Source: Cervus elaphus (lineage: Eukaryota > Chordata > Mammalia > Artiodactyla > Cervidae). From it: 64,000 nt of DNA. The notes under the pieces are model-generated. The model had not been told where the DNA came from, made no database searches, and worked only from the letters and a program-made list of their open reading frames with translations. The stretch spans positions 1,054,001 to 1,118,000 of the forward strand of contig NC_057845.1 of assembly GCF_910594005.1 (NCBI RefSeq), read 5' to 3'. The translations under genes and the position numbers were made by a program. Below are positions 11,301-24,126 of this stretch, piece by piece; position 1 is the first letter of the stretch; every line of letters starts with the position of its first letter.

Positions 11301-12590
11301 TCTTGGGAGATGCAAGACGAGCCTGCATTCAAGTCACTGCAGGGATATCCGGCCTTATTTCAAGTCAGGGCATCGCGGTGTCCATTCCACTTGAGGCCGC
11401 AAACTCAGGGTCCCTCTCACATACCTAGAGCTGAGAGAAGCCTCCTCTTGAAGTGCTTGTGGTAAGGTGGTATTCCTCTGGAGTCGAAGCCAGGGACTAA
11501 CCTCTCATCTCGAGGTGATTTTTGGTCCACGGAGCTCTTTCATGTTTCTACAGTGACCTCAGGATCCCTCTAGCCTTGAAACAGTGTTCTTGGGGTTTCT
11601 CTGGAGTGCCATCAAGGAAATCAAGGCTCCTTTCATGTGTGATGTGCAACACGGAATTGCTCTGCATGTAGTGCAGGGGAATCGGGCCTCATCTCTCGGC
11701 GAGGGGGAAGTCTCATGGTTTTTCTCGAGTTACGGCGGAAAGCTGGGGTATTATCTCGAGTTACGACGGGGATGGCCCATTCACCCACGTGTTTGTTCAA
11801 CGACGTCAGGACTCCTGCCTAGTTGCGAGGGACATCTCGGGATTCTCCTCGAGGCTTGGCAGGGCAATTGGGACGACTCTCCAGCTGAGGCGGGAGACCA
11901 AGGGTCCCTTTCCACGTGCCGCAGGAATCCTGGGACTCCTATCAAGTTTCAGGAGGAGTCAGGCATCGTCTCCTTTGGAAACACTGATCTCCGTGTACCT
12001 CTGGAGTTTTCAAAGGATGTGAGGCTTCCGGTCGTGATGAGATGGGGAACTAGGTCTTTCTCTGTGGTCTCCACAGGGGATTCAGACATCCTTTCGTCTT
12101 GGGAGATGCAAGACGAGCCTGCATTCAAGTCACTGCAAGGATATCCGGCCTTAAATCGAGTCAGGGCATCGCGGTGTCCATTCCACTTGAGGCCGCAAAC
12201 TCAGGGTCCCTCTCACATACCTAGAGCTGAGAGAAGCCTCCTCTTGAGGTGCTTGTGGTAAGGTGGTATTCCTCTGGAGTCGAAGCCAGGGACTAACCTC
12301 TCATCTCAAGTTGATTTTTGGTCCACGGAGCTCTTTTGTGTGGCTACAGTGACCTCAGGATCCCTCTAGCCTTGAAACAGTTTTCTTGGGGTTTCTCTGG
12401 AGTGCCATCAAGGAAATCAAGGCTCCTTTCATGTGTGATGTGCAACACGGAATTGCTCTGCACACGGTGCAGGGGAATCCGGCCTCATCTCGCGGCCAGG
12501 GGGAAGTCTCATGGTTTTTGTCGAGTTGCGGCGGGAACCTGGGGTATATTCTCGAGTTACGACGGGGATGGCCCTTCCACACACGTGTTT
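8400..12590. repeat. Six-monomer higher-order repeat C-A1-B1-C'-A2-B2, copy 1
   Basis: Landmarks are at 8400 (C), 9196 (A1), 9992 (B1), 10788 (C'), 11584 (A2) and 12380 (B2). Type C is marked by gcgtgggacaac, ggttttcctcgag, ctggaattttc and gaggactccgg. Type A has gcatgtagtgcagg, gcggaaagctgg, gtattatctcgag, gggacatctcggg, tttcaggaggag and gaggcttccgg. Type B has acagttttcttgg, gcacacggtgc and gaatccggcc, and B1 also shows caacttgggattctcgtc and catcgcctcc. A1 (ttatatcgag) and A2 (ttaaatcgag) alternate, as do B1 (cggcgaggg) and B2 (cggccaggg), so the repeat unit is six monomers (4776 bp), not three. The same order lies at 33064-37260 at an offset of 24664 bp. The sixth monomer changes identity near 12.6 kb. 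Confidence 0.9.
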
Positions 12591-13173
12591 GTTCAGCGAC
12601 GCAGGACTCCTGCCTAGTTGCGTGGGACAACTCGGGATTCTCCTCGACGCTTGGCAGGGCCATTGGGACCCTCTCCAGCTCAGGCGGGAGACCAAGGGTC
12701 CCTTTCCACGTGCCACAGGAATCATGGGACTCCTATCAAGTTTCACGAGGAGTCAGGCATCGTCTCCTTTGGAGGCACTTATCTCCGTGTACCTATGGAG
12801 TTTTCAAAGGATGTGAAGCCTCCGGTCGCGATGAGGTGGGGAACTAGGTCTTTCTCATTGGTCTCCACAGGGGATTCAGACATCCTTTCGTCTTTGGAGA
12901 TGTAAGACGAGCCTGCATTCAAGTCACTGCAGGGATATCTGGCCTTATTTCGAGTCAGGGCATCGCGGTGTCTATTCCACTTGAGGCCGCAAACTCAGGG
13001 TCCCTCTCACATACCTAGAGCTGAGAGAAGCCTCCTCTTGAGGTGCTTGTGGTAAGGTAGTATTCCTCTGGAGTCGAAACCAGGGATTAACCTCTCATCT
13101 CGAGTTGATTTTTGGCCCACGGAGCTCTTTCGTGTTTCTCCAGTGACCTCAGGACCCCTCTAGCCTTGAAATA
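12380..13173. repeat. Chimeric 794-bp monomer, B2 head with C-like middle
   Basis: The head carries B2 markers (acagttttcttgg, cacacggtgcagg, gaatccggcc, cggccaggg). After about 12600 the sequence carries gcgtgggacaac, a type C marker, in place of the B tail found at 37044. Two single-base deletions shorten the unit: gcgacgcagg instead of gcgacgtcagg near 12600, and gggaccctctcc instead of gggacgcctctcc near 12668. The remainder has private variants (ggaatcatggg, tacctatggag, tttctcattgg, tctttggagatgtaag), so its tail source is not another copy in this window. It marks the end of the similarity between the two super-repeat copies. Confidence 0.75.
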
Positions 13174-16100
13174 GTGTTCTTTGGGTTTCTCTGGAGTGCC
13201 ATCAAGGAAATCAAGGCTCCTTTCATGTGTGATGTGCAACACGGAATTGCTCTGCACGCAGTGCAGGGGAATCGGGCCTCATCTCGCGGCGAGGGGGAAG
13301 TCTCATGGTTTTTCTCGAGTTGCGGCGGGAACCTGGGGTATATTCTCGAGTTACGACGGGGATGGCCGTCCACACACGTGTTTGTTCAGCGACGTCAGGA
13401 CTCCTGCCTAGTTGCAAGGGACAACTCGGGATTCTCCTCGAGGCTTGGCAGGGCAATTGGAACGCCTCTCCAGGTGAGGCGGGAGACCAAGTGTCCCTAT
13501 CCACGTGCCACAGGAATCCTGGGACTCCGATCAAGTTTCACGAGGAGTCAGGCATCGTCTCCTTTGGAGGCACTGATCTCCGCATACCTCTGGAGTTTTC
13601 AAAGGACGTGAGACCTCCGATCGCGATGAGGTGGGGAACCAGGTTTTCCTCTGTTGTGTCCACAGGGGATTCAGACATCCTTTCATCTTTGGAAAGGCAA
13701 GACGAGCCTGCATTCAAGTCACTGCAGGGATATGCGGCCTTATTTCGAGTCAGGGAATCGGGGTGTCCATTCCACTTGAGGCCACAAACTCAGGGTCCCT
13801 CTCACATACCTAGAGCTGAGAGAAGCCTCCTCTTGAAGTGCTTGTGGTAAGGTGGTATTCCTCTGGAGTCGAAGCCAGGGACTAACCTCTCAACTCGGTT
13901 TGATTTTTGGTCCAGGGAGCTCTTTCATGTTGCTACAGTGACCTCAGGATCCCTCTAGCCTTGAAACAGTGTTCTTGGGGTTTCTCTGGAGTGCCATTAA
14001 GGAAATCAAGGCTCCTTTCATGTGTGATGTGCAACACGGAATTGCTCTGCACACAGTGCAGGGGAATCGGGCCTCATCTCGCGGCGAGGGAGAAGGCTCA
14101 TGGTTTTTCTCGAGTTGTGGCGGGAACCTGGGGTATATTCTCGAGTTTCGACGGTGATGGCCCTCCCACACACGTGTTTGTTCAGCCACGTCAGGACTCC
14201 TGCCCTGTTGCGAGGGACAACTCGGGATTCTCCTCGAGGCTTGGCAGGGCAATTGGGACGCCTCTCCAGCTGATGCAGGAGACCAAGTGTCCCTTTCCAC
14301 GTGCCACATGAACCCTGGGACTCCTATCAAGTTTCACGAGGAGTCAGGCATCGTCTCCTTTGGAGGCACTGATCTACGCGTACCTCTGGAGTTTTCAAAG
14401 GATGTGAGGCCTCCGGTCGCGATGAGGTGGGGAACTAGGTCTTTCTCTGTGGTCTCCACAGGCGATTCAGACATCCTTTCGTCATGGGAGATGCAAGACG
14501 AGCCTGCATTCAAGTCACTGCAGGCATATCCGGCCTTATTTCGAGTCAGGGCATCGCGGTGTCCATTCCACTTGAGGCCGCAAACTCAGGGTCCCTCTCA
14601 CATACTTAGAGCTGAGAGAAGCCTCCTCTTGAGGTGCTTGTGGTAAGGTGGTATTCCTCTGGAGTCGAAGCCAGGGACTAACCTCTCATCTCAAGTTGAT
14701 TTTTGGTCCACAGAGCTCTTTCATGTTGCTACAGTGACCTCAGGTTCCCTCTAGCCTTGAAACAGTGTTCTTGGGCTTTCTCTGGAGTGCCATCAAGGAA
14801 ATCAAGGATCCTTTCATGTGTGATGTGCAAGACGGAATTGCTCTGCCCGCAGTGCAGGGTATCGGGCCTCATTTTGCGGCGAAGGGGAAGTCTCATGGTT
14901 TTTCTCGAGTTGCGGTGGGAACCTGGGGTATATTCTCGAGTTATGACGGGGATGGCCCTTCCACACACGTGTTTGGTCAGCGATGTCAGGACTCCTGCCC
15001 TGTTGTGAGGGACAACTCGGGATTCTCCTCGAGGCTTGGCAGGGCAATTGGGATGCCTCTCCAGCTGAGGCGCGAGACCAAGGATCCCTTTCCACGTACC
15101 ACAGGAATCCTGGGACTCCTATCAAGTTTCACGAGGAATCAGGCATCGTCCCCTTTGGAGACACTGATCTCCGCGTACCTCTGGAGTTTTCAAAGATTTT
15201 GAGACGTCCGGTCGCAATGAGGTGGGGAACTAGGTCTTTCTCTGTGGTCTCCACAGGGGATTCAAACATCCTTTCATCTTGGAAGATGCAAGACGAGGCG
15301 GCATTCAAGTCACCTCAGAGATATCTGGCCTTATTTTGAGTCAGGGAATCGCGGTGTCCATTCCACTTGAGGCCGCAAACTCAGGGTCCCTCTCACATAC
15401 CTAGAGCTGAGAGAAGCCTCCTCTTGAGGTGCTTGTGGTAAGGTGATATTCCTCTGGAGTCGAAGCCAGGGACTAACCTCTCATCTCGAGTTGATTTTTG
15501 GTCCACGGAGCTGTTTCGTTTTGCTACAGTGACCTCAGGAACCCTCTAGCCTTGAAACAGTGTTCTTGGGGTTTCTTTGGAGTGCCATCAAGGAAATCAA
15601 GGCTCCTTTCATGTGTGATGTGCAACACGGAATTGCTCTGCATGCAGTGCAGGGGAATCGGACCTCATCTCACGGCGAGGGGGAAGTATCATGGTTTTTC
15701 TCGAGTTGCGGCGGGAACCTGGGGTATATTCTCGAGTTACGACGAGAATGGCCCTTCCACCCACGTGTTTGTTCAGCGACGTCAGGACTCCTGCCTAGTT
15801 GCGAGGGACAACTCGGGATTCTCCTCGAGGCTTGGCAGGGCAATTGGGACGCCTCTCCAGCTGAGGCGGGAAACCAAGGGTCCCTTTCCAAGTGCCACAG
15901 GAATCCTGGGATTCTTATCAAGTTTCACGAGGAGTCAGGCATCGTCTCCTTTGGAGGCACTGATCTCCCCGTACCTCTGGAGTTTTCAAAGGATGTGAGG
16001 CCTCCGGTCGTGATGAGGTGGGGAACTAGGTCTTTCTCTGTGGTCTCCACAGGGGATTCAGACATCCTTTCATCTTGGGAGATGCAAGAAGAGCCTGCAT

Positions 16101-18740
16101 TCAAGTCACTGCAGGGATATGCGGCCTTATTTCGAGTCAGGGCATCGCGATGTGCATTCCACTTGAGGCCGCAAACTCAGGGTCCCTCTCACATACCTAG
16201 AGCTGAGAGAAGCCTCCTCTTGAGGTGCTTTTGGTAAGGTGGTATTCCTCTGGAGTCAAAGCCAGGGACTAACCTCTCATCTCGAGTTGATTTTTGGTCC
16301 ACGGAGATCTTTTGTATTGCTACAGTGACCTCAGGATCCCTCTAGCCTTGAAACAGTGTTCTTGGGGTTTCTCTGGAGTGCCATCAAGGAAATCAAGGCT
16401 CCTTTCATGTGTGATATGCAACACGGAATGGCTCTGCACGCAGTGCAGGGGAATCGGGCCTCATCTCACGGCGAGGGGGAAGTCTCATGGTTTTTCACGA
16501 GTTGCGGCCGGAACCTGGGGTATATTCTCGAGTTACGACGGGGATGGCCCTTCCACCCACGTGTTTCTTCAGCGACGTCAGGACTCCTGCCTAGTTGCGA
16601 GGGACAACTCGGGATTCTCCTCGAGGCTTGGCAGGGCAATTGGGACGTCTCTCCAGCTGAGGCAAGAGACCAAGTGTCCCTTTCCACGTGCCACAGGAAT
16701 CCTGGGTCTCCTGTCAAGTTTCACGAGGAGTCAGGCATTGTCTCCTTTGGAGGCACTGATCTCCGTGTACCTCTTGAGTTTTCAAAGGATGTGAGGCCTC
16801 CGGTCGTGATGAGGTGGGGAACTAGGTTATTCTCTGTGGTCTCAACTGGGGATTCAGACATCCTTTCATCTTGGGAGATGCAAGACGAGCCGGCATTCAA
16901 GTCACTTCAGAGATATCTTGCCTTATTTCGAGTCAGGGCATCGCGGTGTCCATTCCACTTGAGGCCGCAAACTCACGGTCCCTCTCACATACTTAGAGCT
17001 GAGAGAAGCCTCCTCTTGAGGTGCTTGTGGTAAGGTGGTATTACTCTGGAGTCGAAGCCAGGGACTAACCTCTCATCTCGAGTTGATTTTTGGTCCACGG
17101 AGCTCTTTCATGTTGCTACAGTGACCTCAGGATCCCTCTAGCTTTGAAACAGTGTTCTTGGGGTTTCTCTGGAGTGCCATCAAGGAAATCAAGGCTCCTT
17201 TCATCTATGATGTGCAACACGGAATAGCTCTGCACGCAGTGCAGGGGAATCAGACCTCATTTTGCGGCGAGGGGGAAGTCTCATGGTTATTCTCGAGTTG
17301 CGGCGGGAACTTGTGGTATATTCTCGAGTTACGATGGGGATGGCCCTTCAACGCACGTGTTTGTTCAGCGACGTCAGGACTCCTGCCTAGTTGCGAGGGA
17401 CAACTCGGGATTCTCCTCGAGGCTTGGCAGGCCAATTGGGACGCCTCTCCAGCTGAGGCGGGAGACCAAGGGTCCCTTGACACGTTCCATAGGAATCCTG
17501 GGACTCCTATCAAGTTTCATGAGGAGTCAGACATCGTCTCCTTTGGAGGAACTGATCTCCGCGTACTCTGGAAGTTTCAAAGGATATGAGGCCTCCGGTC
17601 GCTATGAGGTGGGGAACTAGGTCTTTCTCTGTGGTCTCCATAGGGGATTCAGACATCCTTTCGTCTTGGGAGATGCAAGACGAGCCTGCATTCAAGTCAC
17701 TGCAGGGATTTCCGGCCTTATTTCGAGTCAGGGCATCGCGTTGTCCATTCCACTTGAGGCCGCAAACTCAGGGTCCCTCTCACATACCTAGAGCTGAGAG
17801 AAGCCTCCTCTTGAGGTGCTTGTGGTAAGGTGGTATTCCTCTGGAGTCGAAGCCAGGGACTAACCTCTCATCTCAAGTTGATTTTGGGCCATGGAGCTCT
17901 TTCGTGTTGCTACAGTGACCTCAGGATCCCTCTAGCCTTGAAACAGTGTTCTTGGGGTTTCTCTGGAGTGCCATCAAGGAAATCAAGGCTCCTTTCATGT
18001 GTGATGTGCAAAACGGAATTGCTCTGCACACGGTTCAGGGGAATCCGGCCTCATCTCGCGGCGAGGGGGAAGTCTCATGGTTTTTCTCGAGTTGCGGCGG
18101 GAACCTGGGGTATATTCTCCAGTTACGACGGGGATGGCCGTCCACCCACGTGTTTGTTCAGCGACGTCAGGACTCCTGCCTAGTTGCAAGGGACAACTCG
18201 GGATTCTCCTCGAGGCTTGGCAGGGCAATTGGAACGCCTCTCCAGGTGAGGCGGGAGACCAAGTGTCCCTTTCCACGTGCCACAGGAATCCTGGGACTCC
18301 GATCAAGTTTCACGAGGAGTCAGGCATCGTCTCCTTTGGAGGCACTTATCTCCGCATACCTCTGGAGTTTTCAAAGGACGTGAGACCTCCGGTCGCGATG
18401 AGGTGGGGAACCAGGTTTTTCTCTGTTGTGTCCACAGGGGATTCAGACATCCTTTCATCTTGGGAAAGGCAAGACGAGCCTGCATTCAAGTCACTGCAGG
18501 GATATCCGGCCTTATTTCGAGTCAGGACATCGCGGTGTCCATTCCACTTGAGGCCGCAAACTCAGGGTCCCTCTCACATACCTAGAGCTGAGAGAAGCCT
18601 CCTCTTGAGGTGCTTGCGGTAAGGTGTTATTCCTCTGGAGTCGAAGCCAGGGACTAACCGCTCATCTCGAGTTGATTGTTGGTCCACGGAGCTTTTTCGT
18701 GTTGCTACAGTGACCTCAGGATCCCTCTAGCCTTGAAAGA
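13174..18740. repeat. Mosaic block of seven satellite monomers
   Basis: Landmarks are at 13174, 13969, 14765, 15560, 16356, 17152 and 17946. The copies at 13174 and 17946 are close relatives (gatggccgtccac with one base lost, ctccaggtgagg, gttgcaaggg, ttggaacgcc), 4772 bp apart. 13969 is G-like (ggtccagggagc before it, gaaggctcatgg). 14765 has an H tail (gtttggtcagcgatg, gaggcgcgagacc, aaagattttgagac) but a private head with a lost base (gcagggtatcgg). 15560 resembles type I in its leader. 16356 shares its tail variants (cttcagagatatcttgcc, actcacggtcc) with the copies at 44204 and 47386. 17152 has many private changes. The block looks like the debris of repeated exchange, with no clean higher-order period. 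Confidence 0.8.
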
Positions 18741-21700
18741 GTGTTCTTGGGATTTCTCTGGAGTGCCATCAAGGAAATCAAGGCTCGTTTCATCTGTGAT
18801 GTGCAACACGGAATTGCTCTGCACGCAGTGCAGGGGAATCGGGCCTCATCTCGCGGCGAGGGGGAAGTATCATGGTTTTTCTCGAGTTGCAGCGGGAACC
18901 TGGGGTACATTCTCGAGTTATGACGGGGATGGCCCTTCCACCCACGTGTTTGTTCAGCGACATCAGGACTCCTGCCTAGTTGCGAGGGACAACACAGGAT
19001 TCTTCTCGAGGCTTGGCAGGGCAATTGGGACGCCTCTCCAGCTGAGGCGGGAGACCAAGGGTCCCTTTCCACGTGCCACAGGAATCCTGGGATTCTTATC
19101 AAGTTTCACGAGGAGTCAGGCATCGTCTCCTTTGGAGGCACTGATCTCCGCGTACCTCTGGAGTTTTCAAAGGATGTGAGGCCTCCGGTCGCGATGAGGT
19201 GGGGAACTAGGTCTTTCTCTGTGGTCTCCACAGGGGATTCAGACATCCTTTCATCTTGGGAGATGCAAGAAGAGCCTGCATTCAAGTCACTGCAGGGATA
19301 TGCGGCCTTATTTCGAGTCAGGGCATCGCGGTGTCCATTCCACTTGAGGTCGCAAATTCAGGGTCCCTCTCACATAGCTAGAGCTGAGAGAAGCCTCCTC
19401 TTGAAGTGCTTGTGGTAAGGTGGTATTCCTCTGGAGTCGAAGCCAGGGACTAACCTCTCATCTCGGGTTGATTTTTGGTCCACGGAGCTCTTTCGTGTTG
19501 CTACAGTTACCTCAGGATCCCTCTAGCCTTGAAACAGTGTTCTTGGGGTTTCGCTGGAGCGCCATCACGGTAATCAAGGCTCCTTTCATGTGTAATGTGC
19601 AACACGGAATTGCTCTGCACGCAGTGCAGGAGAATCGGGCCTCATTACTCGGCGAGGGGGAAGTCTCATGGTTTTTCTCGAGTTGCAGCGGGAACCTGGG
19701 GAATATTCTCGAGTTACGACGGGGATGGCCTTTCCACCCACGTATTTCTTCAGCGACGTCAGGACTCCTGCCTAGTTGCGAGGGACAACTCGGGATTCTC
19801 CTCGAGGCTTGGCAGGGCAATTGGGACGCCTCTCCAGCTGAGGCGGGAGACCAAGTGTCCCTTTTCACGTGCCACAGGAATCCTGGGACTCCGATCAAGT
19901 TTCACGAGGAGTCAGGCATCGTCTCCTTTGGAGGCACTTATCTCCGCATACCTCTGGAGTTTTCAAAGGACGTGAGACCTCCGGTCGCGATGAGGTGGGG
20001 AACCAGGTTTTTCTCTGTTGTGTCCACAGGGGATTCAGACATCCTTTCATCTTGGGAAAGGCAAGACGAGCCTGCATTCAAGTCACTGCAGGGATATCCG
20101 GCCTTATTTCGAGTCAGGGCATCGCGGTGTCCATTCCACTTGAGGCCGCAAACTCAGGGTCCCTCTCACATACCTAGAGCTGAGAGAAGCCTCCTCTTGA
20201 GGTGCTTGCGGTAAGGTGTTATTCCTCTGGAGTCGAAGCCAGGGACTAACCGCTCATCTCGAGTTGATTGTTGGTCCACGGAGCTTTTTCGTGTTGCTAC
20301 AGTGACCTCAGGATCCCTCTAGCCTTGAAAGAGTGTTCTTGGGATTTCTCTGGAGTGCCATCAAGGAAATCAAGGCTCGTTTCATCTGTGATGTGCAACA
20401 CGGAATTGCTCTGCACGCAGTGCAGGGGAATCGGGCCTCATCTCGCGGCGAGGGGGAAGTATCATGGTTTTTCTCGAGTTGCAGCGGGAACCTGGGGTAT
20501 ATTCTCGAGTTACGACGGGGATGGCCCTTCCACCCACGTGTTTGTTCAGCGACATCAGGACTCCTGCCTAGTTGCGAGGGACAACTCAGGATTCTTCTCG
20601 AGGCTTGGCAGGGCAATTGGGACGCCTCTCCAGCTGAGGCGGGAGACCAAGGGTCCCTTTCCACGTGCCACAGGAATCCTGGGATTCTTATCAAGTTTCA
20701 CGAGGAGTCAGGCATCGTCTCCTTTGCAGGCACTGATCTCCGCGTACCTCTGGAGTTTTCAAAGGATTTGAGGCCTCCGGTCGCGATGAGGTGGGGAACT
20801 AGGTCTTTCTCTGTGGTCTCCACAGGGGATTCAGACATCCTTTCATCTTGGGAGATGCAAGAAGAGCCTGCATTCAAGTCACTGCAGGGATATGCGGCCT
20901 TATTTCGAGTCAGGGCATCGCGGTGTCCATTCCACTTGAGGCCGCAAATTCAGGGTCCCTCTCACATAGCTAGAGCTGAGAGAAGCCTCCTCTTGAGGTG
21001 CTTGTGGTAAGGTGGTATTCCTCTGGAGTCGAAGCCAGGGACTAACCTCTCATCTCGAGTTGATTTTTGGTCCACGGAGCTCTTTTGAGTTGCTACCGTG
21101 ACCTCAGGAACCCTTTAGCCTTGAAACAGTGTTCTTGGGGTTTTTCTGGAGTGCCATCAAGGAAATCAAGGCTCCTTTCATGTCTGATATGCAACACGGA
21201 ATTGCTCTGCACGCAGTGCAGGGGAATCGGGCCTCATCTCGGGGCGAGGGGGAAGTCTCATGGTTTTTCTCGAGTTGCAGCGGGAACCTGGTGTATATTC
21301 TCGAGTTACGACGAGGATGGCCCTTCCACCCACGTGTTTGTTCAGCGACGTCAGGACTCCTGCCTAGTTGTGAGGGACAACTCGGGATTCTCCTCGAGGC
21401 TTGGCAGGGCAATTGGGACGCCTCCCCAGCTGAGGCGGGAGAACAAGGGTCCCTTTCCACGTGCCACAGGAAACCTGGGACTCCTATCAAGTTTCACGAG
21501 GAGTCAGGCATCGTCTCCTTTGGACGCACTGATCTCCACGTGCCTCTGGAGTTTTCAAAGGATGTGAGTGCTCCGGTCGCGATGACGTGGGGAACTAGGT
21601 CTTTCTCTGTGGTCTCCACATGGGATTCAGACATCCTTTCATCTTGGGAGATGCAAGACGAGCCTGCATTCAAGTCACTGCAGGGATATGCGGCCTTACT

Positions 21701-22534
21701 TCGAGTCAGGGCATCGGGGTGTCCATTCCACTTGAGGCCGCAAACTCAGGGTCCCTCTCACATACCTAGAGCTGAGAGAAGCCTCCTCTTGAGGTGCTTG
21801 CGGTAAGGTGTTATTCCTCTGGAGTCGAAGCCAGGGACTAACCGCTCATCTCGAGTTGATTGTTGGTCCACGGAGCTTTTTCGTGTTGCTACAGTGACCT
21901 CAGGATCCCTCTAGCCTTGAAAGAGTGTTCTTGGGATTTCTCTGGAGTGCCATCAAGGAAATCAAGGCTCGTTTCATCTGTGATGTGCAACACGGAATTG
22001 CTCTGCACGCAGTGCAGGGGAATCGGGCCTCATCTCGCGGCGAGGGGGAAATATCATGGTTTTTCTCGAGTTGCAGCGGGAACCTTGGGTATATTCTCGA
22101 GTTATGACGGGGATGGCCCTTCCACCCACGTGTTTGCTCAGCGACATCAGGACTCCTGCCTAGTTGCGAGGGACAACTCAGGATTCTTCTCGAGGCTTGG
22201 CAGGGCAATTGGGACGCCTCTCCAGCTGAGGCGGGAGACCAAGGGTCCCTTTCCACGTGCCACAGGAATCCTGGGATTCTTATCAAGTTTCACGAGGAGT
22301 CAGGCATCGTCTCCTTTGGAGGCACTGATCTCCGCGTACCTCTGGAGTTTTCAAAGGATTTGAGGCCTCCGGTCGCGATGAGGTGGGGAACTAGGTCTTT
22401 CTCTGTGGTCTCCACAGGGGATTCAGACATCCTTTCATCTTGGGAGATGCAAGAAGAGCCTGCATTCAAGTCACTGCAGGGATATGCGGTCTTGTTTCGA
22501 GTCAGGGCATCGCGGTGTCCATTCCACTTGAGGT
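18741..22534. repeat. Higher-order block D'-E-D-F-D', copy 2
   Basis: Landmarks are at 18741 (D', with ttatgacgg), 19537 (E), 20333 (D), 21129 (F) and 21925 (D'). From 19094 onward it is the partner of 1-3441 at a fixed offset of 19093 bp, including private variants of single monomers, for example the F-type atgtctgatatgc and the E-type atcacggtaatc. The D' monomer on the left side shows that the E-D-F-D' four-monomer unit (3184 bp) was itself tandemly repeated before the larger duplication. Confidence 0.9.
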
Positions 22535-24126
22535 CGCAAATTCAGGGTCCCTCTCACATAGCTAGAGCTGAGAGAAGCCTCCTCTTGAAGTACTTGTGGT
22601 AAGGTGGTATTCCTCTGGAGTCGAAGCCAGGGACTAACCTCTCATCTCGGGTTGATTTTTGGTCCACGGAGCTCTTTCGTGTTGCTACAGTGACCTCAGG
22701 ATCCCTCTAGCCTTGAAACAGTGTTCTTGGGGTTTCGCTGGAGCGCCATCACGGTAATCAAGGCTCCTTTCATGTGTAATGTGCAACACGGAATTGCTCT
22801 GCACGCAGTGCAGGAGAATCGGGCCTCATTACTCGGCGAGGGGGAAGTCTCATGGTTTTTCTCGAGTTGCAGCGGGAACCTGGGGAATATTCTCGAGTTA
22901 CGATGGGGATGGCCTTTCCACCCACGTATTTCTTCAGCGACGTCAGGACTCCTGCCTAGTTGCGAGGGACAACTCGGGATTCTCCTCGAGGCTTGGCAGG
23001 GCAATTGGGACGCCTCTCCAGCTGAGGCGGGAGACCAAGGGTCCCTTTTCACGTGCCACAGGAATCCTGGGACTCCGATCAAATTTCACGAGGAGTCAGG
23101 CATCGTCTCCTTTGGAGGCACTTATCTCCGCATACCTCTGGAGTTTTCAAAGGACGTGAGACCTCCGGTCGCGATGAGGTGGGGAACCAGGTTTTTCTCT
23201 GTTGTGTCCACAGGGGATTCAGACATCCTTTCATCTTGGGAAAGGCAAGAGGAGCCTGCATTCAAGTCACTGCAGGGATATCCGGCCTTATTTCGAGTCA
23301 GGGCATCGCGGTGTCCATTCCACTTGAGGCCGCAAACTCAGGGTCCCTCTCACATACCTAGAGCTGAGAGAAGCCTCCTCTTGAGGTGCTTGCGGTAAGG
23401 TGTTATTCCTCTGGAGTCGAAGCCAGGGACTAACCGCTCATCTCGAGTTGATTGTGGGTCCACGGAGCTTTTTCGTGTTGCTACAGTGACCTCAGGATCC
23501 CTCTAGCCTTGAAAGAGTGTTCTTGGGATTTCTCTGGAGTGCCATCAAGGAAATCAAGGCTCGTTTCATCTGTGATGTGCAACACGGAATTGCTCTGCAC
23601 GCAGTGCAGGGGAATCGGGCCTCATCTCGCGGCGAGGGGGAAGTATCATGGTTTTTCTCGAGTTGCAGCGGGAACCTGGGGTATATTCTCGAGTTACGAC
23701 GGGGATGGCCCTTCCACCCACATGTTTGTTCAGCGACATCAGGACTCCTGCCTAGTTGCGAGGGACAACTCAGGATTCTTCTCGAGGCTTGGCAGTGCAA
23801 TTGGGACGCCTCTCCAGCTGAGGCGGAAGACCAAGGGTCCCTTTCCACGTGCCACAGGAATCCTGGGATTCTTATCAAGTTTCACGAGGAGTCAGGCATC
23901 GTCTCCTTTGCAGGCACTGATCTCCGCGTACCTCTGGAGTTTTCAAAGGATTTGAGGCCTCCGGTCGCGATGAGGTGGGGAACTAGGTCTTTCTCTGTGG
24001 TCTCCACATGGGATTCAGACATCCTTTCATCTTGGGAGATGCAAGACGAGCCTGCATTCAAGTCACTGCAGGGATATGCGGCCTTACTTCGAGTCAGGGC
24101 ATCGGGGTGTCCATTCCACTTGAGGC
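22535..24126. repeat. Two extra monomers (E-D) in super-repeat copy 2
   Basis: This 1592-bp stretch, exactly two monomers, lies between sequences that are contiguous at 3441/3442 in the first copy. Its monomers (landmarks 22721 and 23517) are near-identical to the E and D monomers at 19537 and 20333, 3184 bp upstream, so the four-monomer E-D-F-D' unit starts a second round here. The second one is chimeric: its tail (ctccacatgggattc, ggccttacttcgag, gcatcggggtgtcc) is of type F. The direction of change cannot be decided from two copies: either a deletion in copy 1 or an insertion in copy 2. Confidence 0.85.

Noticed and set aside
12380..13173. The break in super-repeat similarity near 12.6 kb as an assembly gap or misjoin
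   Set aside because: The sequence continues as satellite with proper register, there are no ambiguous bases, and similar type switches occur in other monomers. A misjoin cannot be excluded without reads, but nothing in the sequence demands one.
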